DNA of 57,129 nt from Paracoccaceae bacterium (GCA_030148225.1 JASBTX010000031.1:1-57129); one strand, 5' to 3'. Positions 39,025-48,300 are shown, numbered from the stretch's first letter. Made by a program: numbers and translations. Notes: generated from the sequence alone by a model not told the origin.

Positions 39025-39044
39025 ATTGATACACTATTGATGCA
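39025..39044. promoter_or_regulatory. Possible GntR operator (11-bp direct repeat)
   Basis: ATTGATACA (39025-39033) and ATTGATGCA (39036-39044) match at 8 of 9 places and are one helical turn apart, in the only control region of the divergent cluster. A TTGATA element here could also act as a -35 box. Confidence 0.35.
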
Positions 39045-39099
39045 TAAATCCGGGGGTGATACGCAAGTGCAAATACGACGTTTTCGCGAAGGATGAAAT

Positions 39100-40257
39100 A
39101 TGAGTGTTGTCCCCATAACCTCGCCCGATCTGGACGCGGCGGAAGTCTCGTGGTTTGCGGCACTCTGTTCGGATGACTATCAGTTTCTGGGCGTGCCCGA
39201 CGGCGATCTCAGGGCATCATGGGAAAACTGTTCGAACATCCTGCAAGAGGCCGAGCGTCAGGGGTTTCGCAACATTCTCTGCCCGTCTTCCTATCAGGTC
39301 GGGCAGGATACGCTCAGCTTTGTGGCGGGCTGCGCGCCAATTACGTCAGAAATCAACATGCTGGCCGCCGTGCGCTGCGGTGAAATGCAGCCGATCATGC
39401 TGGCGCGCACCATCGCGACGCTTGATCACATGCTCAAGGGTCGGCTGACCGTCAACATCATTTCATCCGACTTTCCCGGTGAAAAGGCCGACAGCGCCTA
39501 CCGCTACAAACGCTCGCGCGAAGTGGTCGAAATCCTGAAACAGGCATGGAGCCGCGACGAGATCAATTATCAGGGCGACATCTATGATTTTCAGGGCCTG
39601 TCGACCGACCCGGCCCGCCCCTATCAGCAAAATGGCGGCCCGCTTCTCTATTTCGGGGGTTATTCACCCGCGGCGGTCGATCTCTGCGCGCAGCATTGCG
39701 ACGTCTATCTCATGTGGCCCGAACCCCGCGAACAAATCGCCGAGCGCATGAAATGCGTCGCCGAAAAGGCTCAGGAATATGGCCGCACGCTCGATTACGG
39801 GTTGCGCGTACACATGATCGTGCGCGACACCGAAGCCGAGGCCAAGGAATATGCCGAATACATCGTCTCGCGGCTTGATGATGAATACGGGAAACTGATC
39901 CGCGACCGCGCGCATGACTCCATCTCGCTCGGCGTCGCCCATCAGGCCCGCGCCCGCGAACTGGCCGATGAGTTCGGCTATGTCGAACCGCATCTCTGGA
40001 CTGGTGTGGGCCGGGCCCGCTCGGGCTGCGGCGCGGCGCTTGTGGGATCAACCGATCAGGTCATGAGCGAGATCGAGGCCTATCAGAACATGGGCATCCG
40101 CGCCTTCATCTTTTCGGGCTACCCGCATCTCGACGAATGCAAATCCTTTGGTCAGCGCGTGCTGCCCCATCTCAAAACCTGCTCGCTGCCGCATGAATAT
40201 GGCCGCGTGCCCGAAACGACGCCGCCCACGCCGCTGGGCAGAGGAGAACGCCGCTAA
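39100..40257 (+). CDS. SsuD-like flavin-dependent monooxygenase (LLM class)
   Basis: A 385-residue luciferase-like (beta/alpha)8 monooxygenase of the alkanesulfonate monooxygenase group: EAERQGFRNILCPSSYQVGQ, AAVRCGEMQPIMLARTIATL and LTVNIISSDFPGEKADSAYR are group features. Such enzymes use reduced FMN and oxygen to cleave C-S bonds of sulfonates. A flavin reductase gene two genes downstream can supply FMNH2. In the sulfoquinovose SMO pathway the equivalent enzyme (SmoC) removes sulfite to give 6-oxo-glucose. Start ATG is preceded by AAGGATG. The C-terminal end overlaps the next ATG. Confidence 0.85.
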   Translation: MSVVPITSPDLDAAEVSWFAALCSDDYQFLGVPDGDLRASWENCSNILQEAERQGFRNILCPSSYQVGQDTLSFVAGCAPITSEINMLAAVRCGEMQPIMLARTIATLDHMLKGRLTVNIISSDFPGEKADSAYRYKRSREVVEILKQAWSRDEINYQGDIYDFQGLSTDPARPYQQNGGPLLYFGGYSPAAVDLCAQHCDVYLMWPEPREQIAERMKCVAEKAQEYGRTLDYGLRVHMIVRDTEAEAKEYAEYIVSRLDDEYGKLIRDRAHDSISLGVAHQARARELADEFGYVEPHLWTGVGRARSGCGAALVGSTDQVMSEIEAYQNMGIRAFIFSGYPHLDECKSFGQRVLPHLKTCSLPHEYGRVPETTPPTPLGRGERR

Positions 40258-41147
40258 TGGAACGCGTGACGCTCAGAAACGGCCAGACGCTGAGCCGTAT
40301 CGTCTATGGCATGTGGCGTCTGGGTGATGATGCCGACACCTCGCCCGAACATGTCCGCGCCAAGATCGAGGCCTGCCTCGATCAGGGTATTACCACGATG
40401 GATCAGGCCGATATCTATGGCGGCTACATGGCCGAGGAAATTCTGGGCAATGCGCTGGCCACCGCACCCGGGCTGCGGGACCGGATCGAGATCATCACCA
40501 AATGCGATATCATCGCGCCGATGGGCCGCCACGCCCACGCGCGGGTGAAATACTATGATACCAGCCGCGCCCATATCATGGCCACGGTCGATCAGGCGCT
40601 GTCGCTGATGCACACCGACCATATCGATATCCTGCTGATCCACCGTCCTGATCCCCTTATGGATGCCGGTGAAACCGGTGCCGCGCTGGATGAGGTTGTC
40701 GCCAGCGGCAAGGTACGCGGTGTCGGGGTCTCGAATTTCAGACCGCATGACTGGACGCTTCTGCAATCGGCGATGAAAACGCCGCTTCTGACCAACCAGA
40801 TCGAAATCAGCGTTCTGGCGCATCAGGGACTGACAAATGGCGATATCACCTTTCTTCAGACCCAGGGCATCCCGCCCATGGCCTGGTCGCCGCTGGGCGG
40901 CGGTGCGCTTTTCAACGGGTCAAGCGCGCTTGGTGACACGTTGGCGCGCATTGCGGCAGAGAGCGGCACCGATCCCGCCGCCGTCGCGGTGGCATGGCTT
41001 CTGCATCATCCCGCAGGTATCATGCCCGTGATGGGTACGAACGCGCTGGCGCGCATCGCCCGGCTGGATCAGGCGCTCAAGGTGCCAATGGACCGGCAGA
41101 GCTGGTACGAAATCTATACTGCTTCCCTCGGCCACGAGGTGCCCTGA
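40257..41147 (+). CDS. Aldo/keto reductase
   Basis: A 296-residue aldo/keto reductase barrel. The catalytic tetrad is visible: D49 and Y54 in MDQADIYGGY, K82 in IITKCDI and the His of IDILLIHRPDP (about 128). NADPH binding is expected in the C-terminal region. It overlaps the monooxygenase gene and, by TGATG, the flavin reductase gene, so the three are translated together. An AKR in this setting fits SmoB, which reduces 6-oxo-glucose to glucose, but other carbonyl products are possible. Confidence 0.87.
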   Translation: MERVTLRNGQTLSRIVYGMWRLGDDADTSPEHVRAKIEACLDQGITTMDQADIYGGYMAEEILGNALATAPGLRDRIEIITKCDIIAPMGRHAHARVKYYDTSRAHIMATVDQALSLMHTDHIDILLIHRPDPLMDAGETGAALDEVVASGKVRGVGVSNFRPHDWTLLQSAMKTPLLTNQIEISVLAHQGLTNGDITFLQTQGIPPMAWSPLGGGALFNGSSALGDTLARIAAESGTDPAAVAVAWLLHHPAGIMPVMGTNALARIARLDQALKVPMDRQSWYEIYTASLGHEVP

Positions 41148-41650
41148 TGGGCAACCCAGCCGCCGGGTGCTTTGTGCCCGGCCCGGATACGACGCGCGAT
41201 TTTCGCGATGCGCTCGGGCAATTTGCAACCGGTGTCGCCGTCGTCACCACGACAGGCGCAGACGGGCCGGTCGGCATGACCATCAACAGCTTCGCCTCGC
41301 TCTCGCTCGACCCGCCGCTTGTGCTCTGGTCGCCCGCCAAGGCGTCGGCCCGCTACCCGGCCTTTCGCGACGCCGGTCATTTCATCATTCACATTCTGGC
41401 GCAGGATCAGGAAACCGTGGCCCGCGGCTTTGCGCGCGGCCCCTCGCCATTTGCCCGCGCCGCCCCCGAATTATCCGCCAATGGCTGCCCGGTCCTTGCC
41501 GGTTGCGCCGCCCGGTTCGATTGCAGCCGCTGGGGCAATCATGATGGTGGCGATCACCGGATCATCATCGGGCGCGTCGACCGCGCGCATCGCTCGGGGC
41601 GTGACCCGCTCGTTTTCATGAACGGATGCTATGGCAAGTTCACGGCCTGA
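41147..41650 (+). CDS. Flavin reductase (FMN reductase, HpaC-like)
   Basis: A 167-residue flavin reductase of the split-barrel HpaC/SsuE-like type: ALGQFATGVAVVTTTGADG, then GMTINSFASLSLDPPLVLW, typical for the family, and a C-terminal HRIIIGRVDRAHRSG. It reduces FMN with NAD(P)H for the two-component monooxygenase encoded upstream. Start ATG overlaps the aldo/keto reductase stop (TGATG); the longer open frame upstream belongs to the other gene's coding region. Confidence 0.9.
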   Translation: MGNPAAGCFVPGPDTTRDFRDALGQFATGVAVVTTTGADGPVGMTINSFASLSLDPPLVLWSPAKASARYPAFRDAGHFIIHILAQDQETVARGFARGPSPFARAAPELSANGCPVLAGCAARFDCSRWGNHDGGDHRIIIGRVDRAHRSGRDPLVFMNGCYGKFTA

Positions 41651-41712
41651 GGGTCTTCATTGTTCTGAAAATACCTGAATACCCGACCCCAACCACCTGA
41701 AACAGTGGTCTT

Positions 41713-42351
41713 TCAGGGCGCCCAGCGCAGAAAATTCGCAATCAGCCGCAGCCCGACCGACTGGCTCTTTTCAGGGTGGAACTGTGTGCCCAATACCGTG
41801 TCCCGTCCGACGATCGCCGTCACGTCACCGCCGTAGCCAACATGGGCCAGACGCTCGGCAGGGTCGGTCACCTCCATGGCATAGGAATGCACGAAATAGA
41901 CGTGATCGCCCGTGCTGACCCCGTCCAGAAACGGATGATTGCCGGTCAGGCACAGATCGTTCCAGCCCATATGCGGTATTTTCAGCGCCGGATCATCCGG
42001 GCGAATCTCGCGCACTTCGCCCCCGATCCAGTCAAACCCTTCGGTCTCTTCATATTCATGGCCGCGTGTGGCCAGCATCTGCATGCCAACGCAAATGCCC
42101 AGAAAGGGACGGCCCCTGACCGTGACCGCCTCGATCAGCGCCTCTTCCAGCCCGTCTTTCGCCGCAAGCGCCGCGCGGCAGGCGGGAAAGGCACCATCAC
42201 CCGGCAGAACAATACGGTCCGCGCGCGCCACAAGATCGGGATCGGCGCTGACCTCTACCGCGCCGGCGCCGCATTCTGCCGCCATCCGCTCAAAGGCCTT
42301 GGCCGCCGAATGCAGGTTGCCGCTTTCGTAATCGATCAGAACCGTCAGCAT
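41713..42351 (-). CDS. hisH: Imidazole glycerol phosphate synthase, glutaminase subunit HisH
   Basis: A 212-residue class I glutamine amidotransferase. The triad is Cys in FLGICVGMQML and His-Glu in GTQFHPEKSQ. It supplies ammonia to HisF for the fifth step of histidine synthesis. Start MLTVLIDYESGNLHS fits the family. It is 7 bp downstream of hisB. Its partner hisF lies 2 kb away on the opposite strand. Confidence 0.96.
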   Translation of the reverse strand: MLTVLIDYESGNLHSAAKAFERMAAECGAGAVEVSADPDLVARADRIVLPGDGAFPACRAALAAKDGLEEALIEAVTVRGRPFLGICVGMQMLATRGHEYEETEGFDWIGGEVREIRPDDPALKIPHMGWNDLCLTGNHPFLDGVSTGDHVYFVHSYAMEVTDPAERLAHVGYGGDVTAIVGRDTVLGTQFHPEKSQSVGLRLIANFLRWAP

Positions 42352-42358
42352 CAGCGCC

Positions 42359-42946
42359 TCAGAGCGCCCCTTTGGTCGAGGGGATGGCATCGGCCTGGCG
42401 CGGGTCGGCCTCGACCGCCTGCCTGAGGGCCTGCGCCACCGCCTTGAAGGCTGCTTCGGCGATGTGATGGCTGTTCAGCCCGTGCAGCTGATCGACATGC
42501 AGCGTGATGGCGCCATGCGTACTGAACGCCTGAAAGAACTCGCGAACCAGCTCGCAGTCGAATTGCCCGATCTTGTCGGTAGGCAACGTGACATTCCAGA
42601 TCAGAAAGGGCCGCCCCGACAAATCCAGCACGGCACGCAGCTGCGCATCATCCATCGGCAGATGGCAGGCGCCATAACGGCGGATACCGCGTTTGTCACC
42701 CAATGCCGCGGCCAGCGCCTGCCCCAGCGCAATGCCGGTATCCTCGACCGTGTGATGGTCATCGATATGCAGATCGCCCTTGGCACGGATCGTGATGTCG
42801 ATCAGCGAATGGCGCGCCAGCTGGTCGAGCATATGATCGAAAAACCCGATGCCGGTATTCATATCATAGCGCCCGGTGCCATCCAGATCGATCTCGACCT
42901 CGATTTCGGTCTCCGATGTCTTGCGTAGGATTTTTGCCGTTCTCAT
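42359..42946 (-). CDS. hisB: Imidazoleglycerol-phosphate dehydratase HisB
   Basis: A 195-residue stand-alone IGPD (no phosphatase domain, as in most bacteria). The metal-binding histidine clusters are visible as [20 protein letters not shown] and [14 protein letters not shown], and [12 protein letters not shown] near the start. It dehydrates imidazole-glycerol phosphate. Start [15 protein letters not shown]. It precedes hisH by 7 bp. Confidence 0.97.
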   Translation of the reverse strand: MRTAKILRKTSETEIEVEIDLDGTGRYDMNTGIGFFDHMLDQLARHSLIDITIRAKGDLHIDDHHTVEDTGIALGQALAAALGDKRGIRRYGACHLPMDDAQLRAVLDLSGRPFLIWNVTLPTDKIGQFDCELVREFFQAFSTHGAITLHVDQLHGLNSHHIAEAAFKAVAQALRQAVEADPRQADAIPSTKGAL

Positions 42947-43015
42947 GGGGTACCGCCGATCTCTGCAACTCTGCGCCGTATAGGATGCCACCGCCCAAAG
43001 GCCAAGCGGCTTTGC

Positions 43016-43408
43016 CTACTCACTAACCACCCGCTGCCACGTCTGTGACGAACAGATCAGCCCGCCGGCGACGCATCCCTTCAGCTCGAGCTGATCACCC
43101 TCCAGCGCGATCTTGCCGACATAGAGCTTGTTGTTGGACGGGCGCCAGACCTTGCCCCGGTATTTTCCGGCCCGGACCGGCACCATATCGCGCACGATCC
43201 GGCTGCCCAGATTTGAGGACTGGTATTCGCCGCTGTCGTTGAATGACCTGACCATGGTGCCACAAATCCCTCCGGTGCAATGCGCCAGTTCGATATGCGC
43301 ATAGGCACCTTCGTCGGGTTCGGTTTGCCAGATACCGATCACCGGATCATCGGCCCAGACCGGCCCGGCAATCAGACAAAATAGCATCGCTCTGATCGTC
43401 AGTTTCAT
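43016..43408 (-). CDS. DUF2147 exported protein
   Basis: A 130-residue protein with a signal peptide (MKLTIRAMLFCLIAGPVWA) and a lipocalin-like beta-rich DUF2147 domain: VIGIWQTEPDEGAYAHIELA, then GKYRGKVWRPSNNKLYVGKI. Four cysteines may form disulfides in the periplasm. It sits between hisB and hisA and reads with hisB, yet nothing links it to histidine synthesis. Family function is unknown. Confidence 0.85.
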   Translation of the reverse strand: MKLTIRAMLFCLIAGPVWADDPVIGIWQTEPDEGAYAHIELAHCTGGICGTMVRSFNDSGEYQSSNLGSRIVRDMVPVRAGKYRGKVWRPSNNKLYVGKIALEGDQLELKGCVAGGLICSSQTWQRVVSE

Positions 43409-43539
43409 CGCAACTCCTCCTCTGACCGGAAAACTGCCCGTGAATGCCCCCGTCTGACAAGCCCCTGATCCTTCCCTCTACCTTTGCAATTTCCCGCCCG
43501 TCATGTCAGAGGGCGGTCAAACCAGAGTAATGGGGCTGC

Positions 43540-44265
43540 ATGATGATCCTTTATCCCGCCATCGACCTCAAGGATGGGGCCTGCGTCCGCCTCTACAAAG
43601 GTGACATGTCACAGGCCACTGTCTTTAACGACAGCCCCGCCGCGCAGGCCCGTGCCTTTGCCGATGCCGGTTGCGCATGGCTGCATCTGGTTGACCTGAA
43701 CGGTGCCTTTGCCGGCGCGCCTGTCAATGGAGAGGCCGTGCGCGCCATTCTGGAAGAAACCGATATCCCCGCACAGCTGGGCGGTGGTATCCGCGACATG
43801 ACCACGATCGAGATGTGGCTGACGCGCGGCATCCGGCGGGTGATCCTGGGCACGGTAGCGGTGGAGAACCCAGCGCTTGTGCGCGAGGCCGCAGCCGCCT
43901 TTCCCGATCAGGTCGCGGTCGGGCTGGACGCGCGCAACGGCAAGGTGGCCACACGGGGCTGGGCCGATGAAACGGATATCGATCTGATCCCGCTGGCGCA
44001 AAGCTTTGAGGATGCTGGCGTCGCCGCCATCATTTACACCGACATCGACCGTGACGGGGCGATGCAGGGCCCGAACGTCGCCGCAACGGCAGAGCTGGCA
44101 CATGCGGTATCGATCCCGGTCATCGCCTCGGGCGGAGTATCGTCGCTGGATGATCTGCGCGCACTCAAGGCCTCGGGCGCGCCGCTGAACGGGGCCATTT
44201 CGGGACGCGCGCTATATGACGGGGCGATTGATCTGGCCGAGGCGATCCGCCTGCTGGCGGCATGA
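43540..44265 (+). CDS. hisA: Phosphoribosyl-formimino isomerase HisA
   Basis: A 241-residue (beta/alpha)8 isomerase. The catalytic aspartates are in [14 protein letters not shown] (first strand) and [13 protein letters not shown] (fifth strand). Two tandem ATG codons make the start 43540 or 43543. It opens the plus-strand unit hisA-hisF-hisE. HisA acts just before the HisH-HisF synthase. Confidence 0.96.
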   Translation: MMILYPAIDLKDGACVRLYKGDMSQATVFNDSPAAQARAFADAGCAWLHLVDLNGAFAGAPVNGEAVRAILEETDIPAQLGGGIRDMTTIEMWLTRGIRRVILGTVAVENPALVREAAAAFPDQVAVGLDARNGKVATRGWADETDIDLIPLAQSFEDAGVAAIIYTDIDRDGAMQGPNVAATAELAHAVSIPVIASGGVSSLDDLRALKASGAPLNGAISGRALYDGAIDLAEAIRLLAA

Positions 44266-44337
44266 CGCATACTGACGGCATCCCGCAGCATGCGCCCGCC
44301 GTTGCACTTTCCACCCGGGCGGCTTAGACCCTCGCGC

Positions 44338-45099
44338 ATGCTGAAAACCCGCATCATCCCCTGTCTGGACGTCGCTGATGGCCGCGTGGTCAAGGGGGTG
44401 AATTTCGTCGATCTTGTCGATGCGGGCGATCCGGTGGAATCAGCCCGTGCCTATGATGCGGCGGGCGCGGACGAGCTTTGTTTCCTTGATATCCACGCCA
44501 CGCATGAAAATCGCGGCACCATGTATGATCTGGTCCGGCGCACGGCGGAACAATGCTTTATTCCTTTGACCATCGGCGGCGGTGTGCGCAACAGCGATGA
44601 CGTGCGCGCGCTCTTGCTGGCGGGTGCTGACAAGGTCAGTTTCAACTCGGCCGCCGTGGCTGACCCCGATGTGATCGCCCGGGCTGCCAACCATTTCGGC
44701 AGCCAGTGCATCGTCTGCGCCATCGACGCCAAGACCACGGCCCCCGGCAAGTGGGAAATCTTTACCCATGGCGGGCGGCGTGAAACCGGAATCGACGCGG
44801 TGGAGTTCGCCAAAACCGTGGTCGCGCGCGGTGCCGGTGAAATCCTGCTGACCTCGATGGACCGCGATGGCACCCGCGCCGGGTTCAACCTGCCACTGAC
44901 GCGCGCAATCAGCGACGCGGTCAGCGTGCCGGTCATCGCCTCGGGTGGTGTGGGCACGCTGGACCACCTTGTCGAAGGGGTACGCGATGGCGGCGCCTCG
45001 GCGGTTCTGGCCGCGTCAATATTCCATTTCGGCGATTTCACCATCGCCGAGGCCAAGGCCCATATGGCCGCTGCCGGCATTCCCATGAGGCTTGCATGA
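44338..45099 (+). CDS. hisF: Imidazole glycerol phosphate synthase, cyclase subunit HisF
   Basis: A 253-residue barrel. Catalytic aspartates are in [19 protein letters not shown] and CAIDAKT. It makes imidazole-glycerol phosphate and AICAR with ammonia from HisH. Start [12 protein letters not shown]; upstream frame is not conserved. 72 bp after hisA and 4-bp overlap with hisE. Confidence 0.97.
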   Translation: MLKTRIIPCLDVADGRVVKGVNFVDLVDAGDPVESARAYDAAGADELCFLDIHATHENRGTMYDLVRRTAEQCFIPLTIGGGVRNSDDVRALLLAGADKVSFNSAAVADPDVIARAANHFGSQCIVCAIDAKTTAPGKWEIFTHGGRRETGIDAVEFAKTVVARGAGEILLTSMDRDGTRAGFNLPLTRAISDAVSVPVIASGGVGTLDHLVEGVRDGGASAVLAASIFHFGDFTIAEAKAHMAAAGIPMRLA

Positions 45100-45404
45100 A
45101 CACGCTAGAACGTCTTGCCAGAACCATCGACGAACGCAAATCTGCCGCGCCGGAATCCAGCTGGACGGCGCGGCTCTTGTCGCTGGGGCCGGAAAAATGT
45201 GCCGAGAAATTCGGCGAAGAGGCTGTCGAGGCCATCATCGAAGCGGTCAAGGGCGATCAGGCGGCGCTGACCGCTGAGGCCGCGGATGTTCTCTATCATC
45301 TGCTTGTGATGCTGGCGGCGCGCGATGTCGCGCTGGAGGAGGTGCTGGCGCTCCTGGATGCACGGCAGGGCATTTCCGGCATCGAGGAAAAGAAAAACCG
45401 TTAG
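45096..45404 (+). CDS. hisE: Phosphoribosyl-ATP pyrophosphatase HisE
   Basis: A 102-residue MazG-like all-helical pyrophosphatase, second step of histidine synthesis. The metal-binding acidic motif is [18 protein letters not shown], with [13 protein letters not shown]. Start overlaps the hisF stop (ATGA). HisI is not in this window. Confidence 0.95.
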   Translation: MNTLERLARTIDERKSAAPESSWTARLLSLGPEKCAEKFGEEAVEAIIEAVKGDQAALTAEAADVLYHLLVMLAARDVALEEVLALLDARQGISGIEEKKNR

Positions 45405-45426
45405 GCAGTGACCGGCCTGCAAAAAG

Positions 45427-45451
45427 GCGCCCGAACCAGAGGATCGGGCGC
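45427..45451 (+). other. Stem-loop after hisE
   Basis: GCGCCCGA (45427-45434) pairs perfectly with TCGGGCGC (45444-45451), loop of 9 nt. There is no T-tract after it, so it could be a weak terminator or an RNA-stabilising hairpin at the end of hisAFE. Confidence 0.4.
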
Positions 45452-45560
45452 TAGGTACGGAACGAGGGACAGTGTAGATGACGCGGTGTTCCAAACCGCG
45501 TCCACATGATTGATGTAGTCTGCTCTCGCGCGCAGTTAAGGCATGTTCGCTAAATCGTGA

Positions 45561-46016
45561 TCACGTCAACACGCCGGGCCAGTTGGCATCGGCTGCGGCG
45601 ATATTGCCGGGGATATCGCGCGACCAGAGGCCTCGTACGACTTTCGAGAAATTCAGATAAAGCTTGTCTTCATAGACCGTCCAGGCATCCACCTCGATCT
45701 TGGCGGTATACCCCTTGGAAACGGCATAGGCGCAATATCCGCCATATTGCGGCGCATAGGCCAGCGGGCTGGCCTCGAACATGGCCATATTCTCGGCGCT
45801 GGAGAACCGCCAGGTTGCACCGTCCCAGTCAAGCTGGTGTTCAGCAAGACCCTGGACCGGCTTGGCCATGGTGAAATAGGCAACCGGGTCATATCCGCGT
45901 ACGGCCAGGCCATCGGCGGTGAACCAGTTGCCCTGCGATGCAAGTGCCGGGGCCGCGCTGGCCGCGATGGGGGCGGCTGCAAACAGTTTCAAAACGGTGC
46001 GGCGGGTGGGTGTCAT
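45561..46016 (-). CDS. YHS-domain protein with Tat signal
   Basis: A 151-residue exported protein. The twin-arginine signal MTPTRRTVLKLFAAAPIAAS ends at an Ala-rich region. The mature part has a YHS-type domain: GLAVRGYDPVAYFTMAKPVQ, then PQYGGYCAYAVSKGY. YHS domains occur with metal-linked proteins; the exact role is unknown. Start at ATG 46016 because the longer frame upstream lacks a signal-like beginning. Single gene. Confidence 0.83.
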   Translation of the reverse strand: MTPTRRTVLKLFAAAPIAASAAPALASQGNWFTADGLAVRGYDPVAYFTMAKPVQGLAEHQLDWDGATWRFSSAENMAMFEASPLAYAPQYGGYCAYAVSKGYTAKIEVDAWTVYEDKLYLNFSKVVRGLWSRDIPGNIAAADANWPGVLT

Positions 46017-46125
46017 GTACTCTCTCCGAAATTTGGTGTCCGGGCATGAACTTATCCATCGCCGGATAATCCGAAACCCACCTCGCCTGGCTGTGAACTG
46101 CAGGTGCGAAACCGTCAGAAATGTT

Positions 46126-46437
46126 TCAGTCGAATATATCCTCGACGAAATCAATGATCTCCGAGGCCATGCGCGTGAAAGAGGTTTTGCGCCGCTTGTG
46201 CCTGCGCTTTTTCCGATGCGCCGAATCCTCGGTCAGCCGACCATGGAACGATGGGGATGACCGGCGCGTCGCCTGTTTCTTTTTCTCTTTCTTTTCAGGT
46301 ATTTTCAGCCATTTCAGATCGTGAAGCGGCGCACCGCAACCGGCGCATGACAATTCATGGCGCGTCTGTCCGCGCAGTACCAGCGCGGCGCGGGTGCCGC
46401 AGTAGCAACATGTTGCCAGTTTGGTCTGATAGCTCAT
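46126..46437 (-). CDS. Zinc-ribbon protein with basic tail (103 aa)
   Basis: A 103-residue protein with a CxxC...CxxC zinc ribbon (CCYCGTRAAL at about 9-18 and SCAGCGAPLHDL at about 29-40), then a very basic middle (KIPEKKEKKKQATRR and HRKKRRHKRRK) and an acidic C-terminus EIIDFVEDIFD. It may bind nucleic acid or ribosomes through the basic part, which is inference. Start MSYQTKLATCC. Divergent from the six-helix membrane gene. Confidence 0.7.
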   Translation of the reverse strand: MSYQTKLATCCYCGTRAALVLRGQTRHELSCAGCGAPLHDLKWLKIPEKKEKKKQATRRSSPSFHGRLTEDSAHRKKRRHKRRKTSFTRMASEIIDFVEDIFD

Positions 46438-46553
46438 GCCCCATGCATGTGGCATCAGACATGCCTGTTGCAAGGGGCGGCGCAAATGTTTCAGACTTTC
46501 TGCATGCCGGAGACTATTCCTGCCCGGGCATGCCCCCAATTCGGAACCTTGCG

Positions 46554-47435
46554 ATGAATCAGTCCACACCTGAAAAAGCCCATATCGGACTGAAACAGCA
46601 GGCCGCGAAGATTTCCATCGGCGCACTGGCGCTCGCGCTGCCGCTGGCACCGGTTGGTATCTGGGGATTGTCACAGACGCGGGTGCTTGGTGGACAAATC
46701 TGTTTTCAGACCAGCCTCAGCCACAATTACTACATTCCCTTTTCCGGCGATCTTTTTGTCGGGGTGCTGTTCTTTATCGGTTTTTTCATGATCTGGCTTT
46801 TGCAGAGCAATATCGACCAGTCCATGCAGCTGGACCTGAACCTGCCGCAGCGCATCTTGCGGCGCTATCTGAAAACGCTTCTGGTTCTGGGTGGCGTTCT
46901 GGTCTGGATCGTGGCGCTTGTACCCACCGCCGGACCCGGCTGCGATGCGACCGGTGCCTTTGATTTCCGCCAGTTCGCCCCGGATGGTTCTGGCGGTCTG
47001 CCGCCGGGAGCTGAAACCGACCTGTGGCTGACCCTTGGGTTAGCGCGCGATCCGCTGGGCCTGATTGGCATACCTGTCAGCCTGCATCAACTGGCGGCGG
47101 GTCTCTTCTTTGCCATCATGATTCTGATCGTGGGTTTTGTTTTTACCCAACCGCTTCAGCCAGAATCGCTTGATGCCAAAAACGCGATGACGGACAGCAA
47201 GGCCCGGCGCAACCGATACTACTTTGGGTGCGCCGGTATCATGACGGCCGGACTGATCCTTCTGATTCTGAATGCAATTCTGGGCCTTTCGGGCAAATAC
47301 GCAATCTGGGACGCGTGGAATGCCACCTATTGGCTGGAGGCGGTCATCATCTGGGCCTTTGGCTTTGCCTGGCTGGTCAAGGGGCGGATGCGCCGGGCCT
47401 GGTGGGACATCGATCAGTCCCGCGATAATTCATAA
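46554..47435 (+). CDS. Six-helix membrane protein of unknown function (293 aa)
   Basis: 293 residues with about six membrane helices (near 20-40, 66-83, 105-125, 176-198, 224-247 and 259-276) and a soluble loop at about 126-175 rich in G and P. ATG at 46554 begins MNQSTPEKAHIGLKQQA. I do not recognise the family; the pattern suggests a transport or sensing role but no motif supports one. Its last 22 bp overlap the rlmB stop end on the other strand. Confidence 0.65.
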   Translation: MNQSTPEKAHIGLKQQAAKISIGALALALPLAPVGIWGLSQTRVLGGQICFQTSLSHNYYIPFSGDLFVGVLFFIGFFMIWLLQSNIDQSMQLDLNLPQRILRRYLKTLLVLGGVLVWIVALVPTAGPGCDATGAFDFRQFAPDGSGGLPPGAETDLWLTLGLARDPLGLIGIPVSLHQLAAGLFFAIMILIVGFVFTQPLQPESLDAKNAMTDSKARRNRYYFGCAGIMTAGLILLILNAILGLSGKYAIWDAWNATYWLEAVIIWAFGFAWLVKGRMRRAWWDIDQSRDNS

Positions 47436-48190
47436 AGCGCGACGGCAGCAGCGTTGGAAACGTTGAGCGAGCCAAAGCCGCCGCCCGTATCAAGCCGTAC
47501 CAGTTGATCACAAAGCGATCGTGTCCGCTGGCGCAGCCCCGGCCCTTCGGCACCCAGTACAATGGCAATCGGCCTGTCGCGCTGCCCTTTGACGGCGTTT
47601 TCCAACGCGACCTCGCCCAGCCCATCGAGACCCAGCATCAGGTAGCCCAGCGACTTCAGCTCTTCCATCGTGTCACCCAGATTACGCACCTTGAGATAGG
47701 GCTGACGTTCGAGCGCGCCTGACGCCGTTTTGGCCAGCGCGCCGGATTCCGGTGCCGAATGACGGGCCGGTCCGATCACCGCCGCCGCGCCGAACACAGC
47801 CGCCGAACGCAACACTGCCCCGGCATTATGCGGATCGCTCACCCGGTCCAGCAATACCACACGTCCCCCCGCCCCTGCCGAAACGGCGATGTCGTGCACC
47901 GATGGCCAGCCAAGCGGCAAAACCTCGAGCGCGGCCCCCTGATGTACGGCACCTGCGTCCAGAGGCACGGGAAACTTGCGCGGATCGGCGATTTCGGGCG
48001 TCATGCCCGAGGCCGCGACCGCATCCCGCACCTTGTCGAGCGCATTGCGGGTCAGCACAAGGCGTTGCTTTTGCCGCGCCGGATTGACCAGCGCGTCCCG
48101 GACCGCGTGCAAGCCAAACAGCCAGAGCGGGGTGCTGGCCTGAGCCTTTTTGCTGCGTTCCTTGTCCACGACCCATGCCGGTTTTTTCAT
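47414..48190 (-). CDS. rlmB: RlmB-type 23S rRNA 2'-O-methyltransferase (TrmH/SpoU family)
   Basis: A 258-residue SpoU-family methyltransferase that makes 2'-O-methylguanosine at 23S rRNA position 2251 in E. coli. Motif 1 is DRVSDPHNAGAVLRSA, motif 2 LGAEGPGLR, motif 3 GFGSLNVSNAAAVALYE (deep trefoil knot). An N-terminal ribosome-binding domain (about 25-95, LWLFGLHAVRDALVN) is present. Start MKKPAWVVDKERSK. It ends by a 22-bp tail-to-tail overlap with the six-helix membrane gene. Confidence 0.9.
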   Translation of the reverse strand: MKKPAWVVDKERSKKAQASTPLWLFGLHAVRDALVNPARQKQRLVLTRNALDKVRDAVAASGMTPEIADPRKFPVPLDAGAVHQGAALEVLPLGWPSVHDIAVSAGAGGRVVLLDRVSDPHNAGAVLRSAAVFGAAAVIGPARHSAPESGALAKTASGALERQPYLKVRNLGDTMEELKSLGYLMLGLDGLGEVALENAVKGQRDRPIAIVLGAEGPGLRQRTRSLCDQLVRLDTGGGFGSLNVSNAAAVALYELSRD

Positions 48191-48300
48191 AGAAAACACT
48201 CACGTTGCGACAGGCGTGTTCTTTGCCGTCTATCACAGCCTCAGGCAAGGGATTTTACAGTTGACGCCCCCGCGCACCCTGATTAGACACCGCGTGGTCA

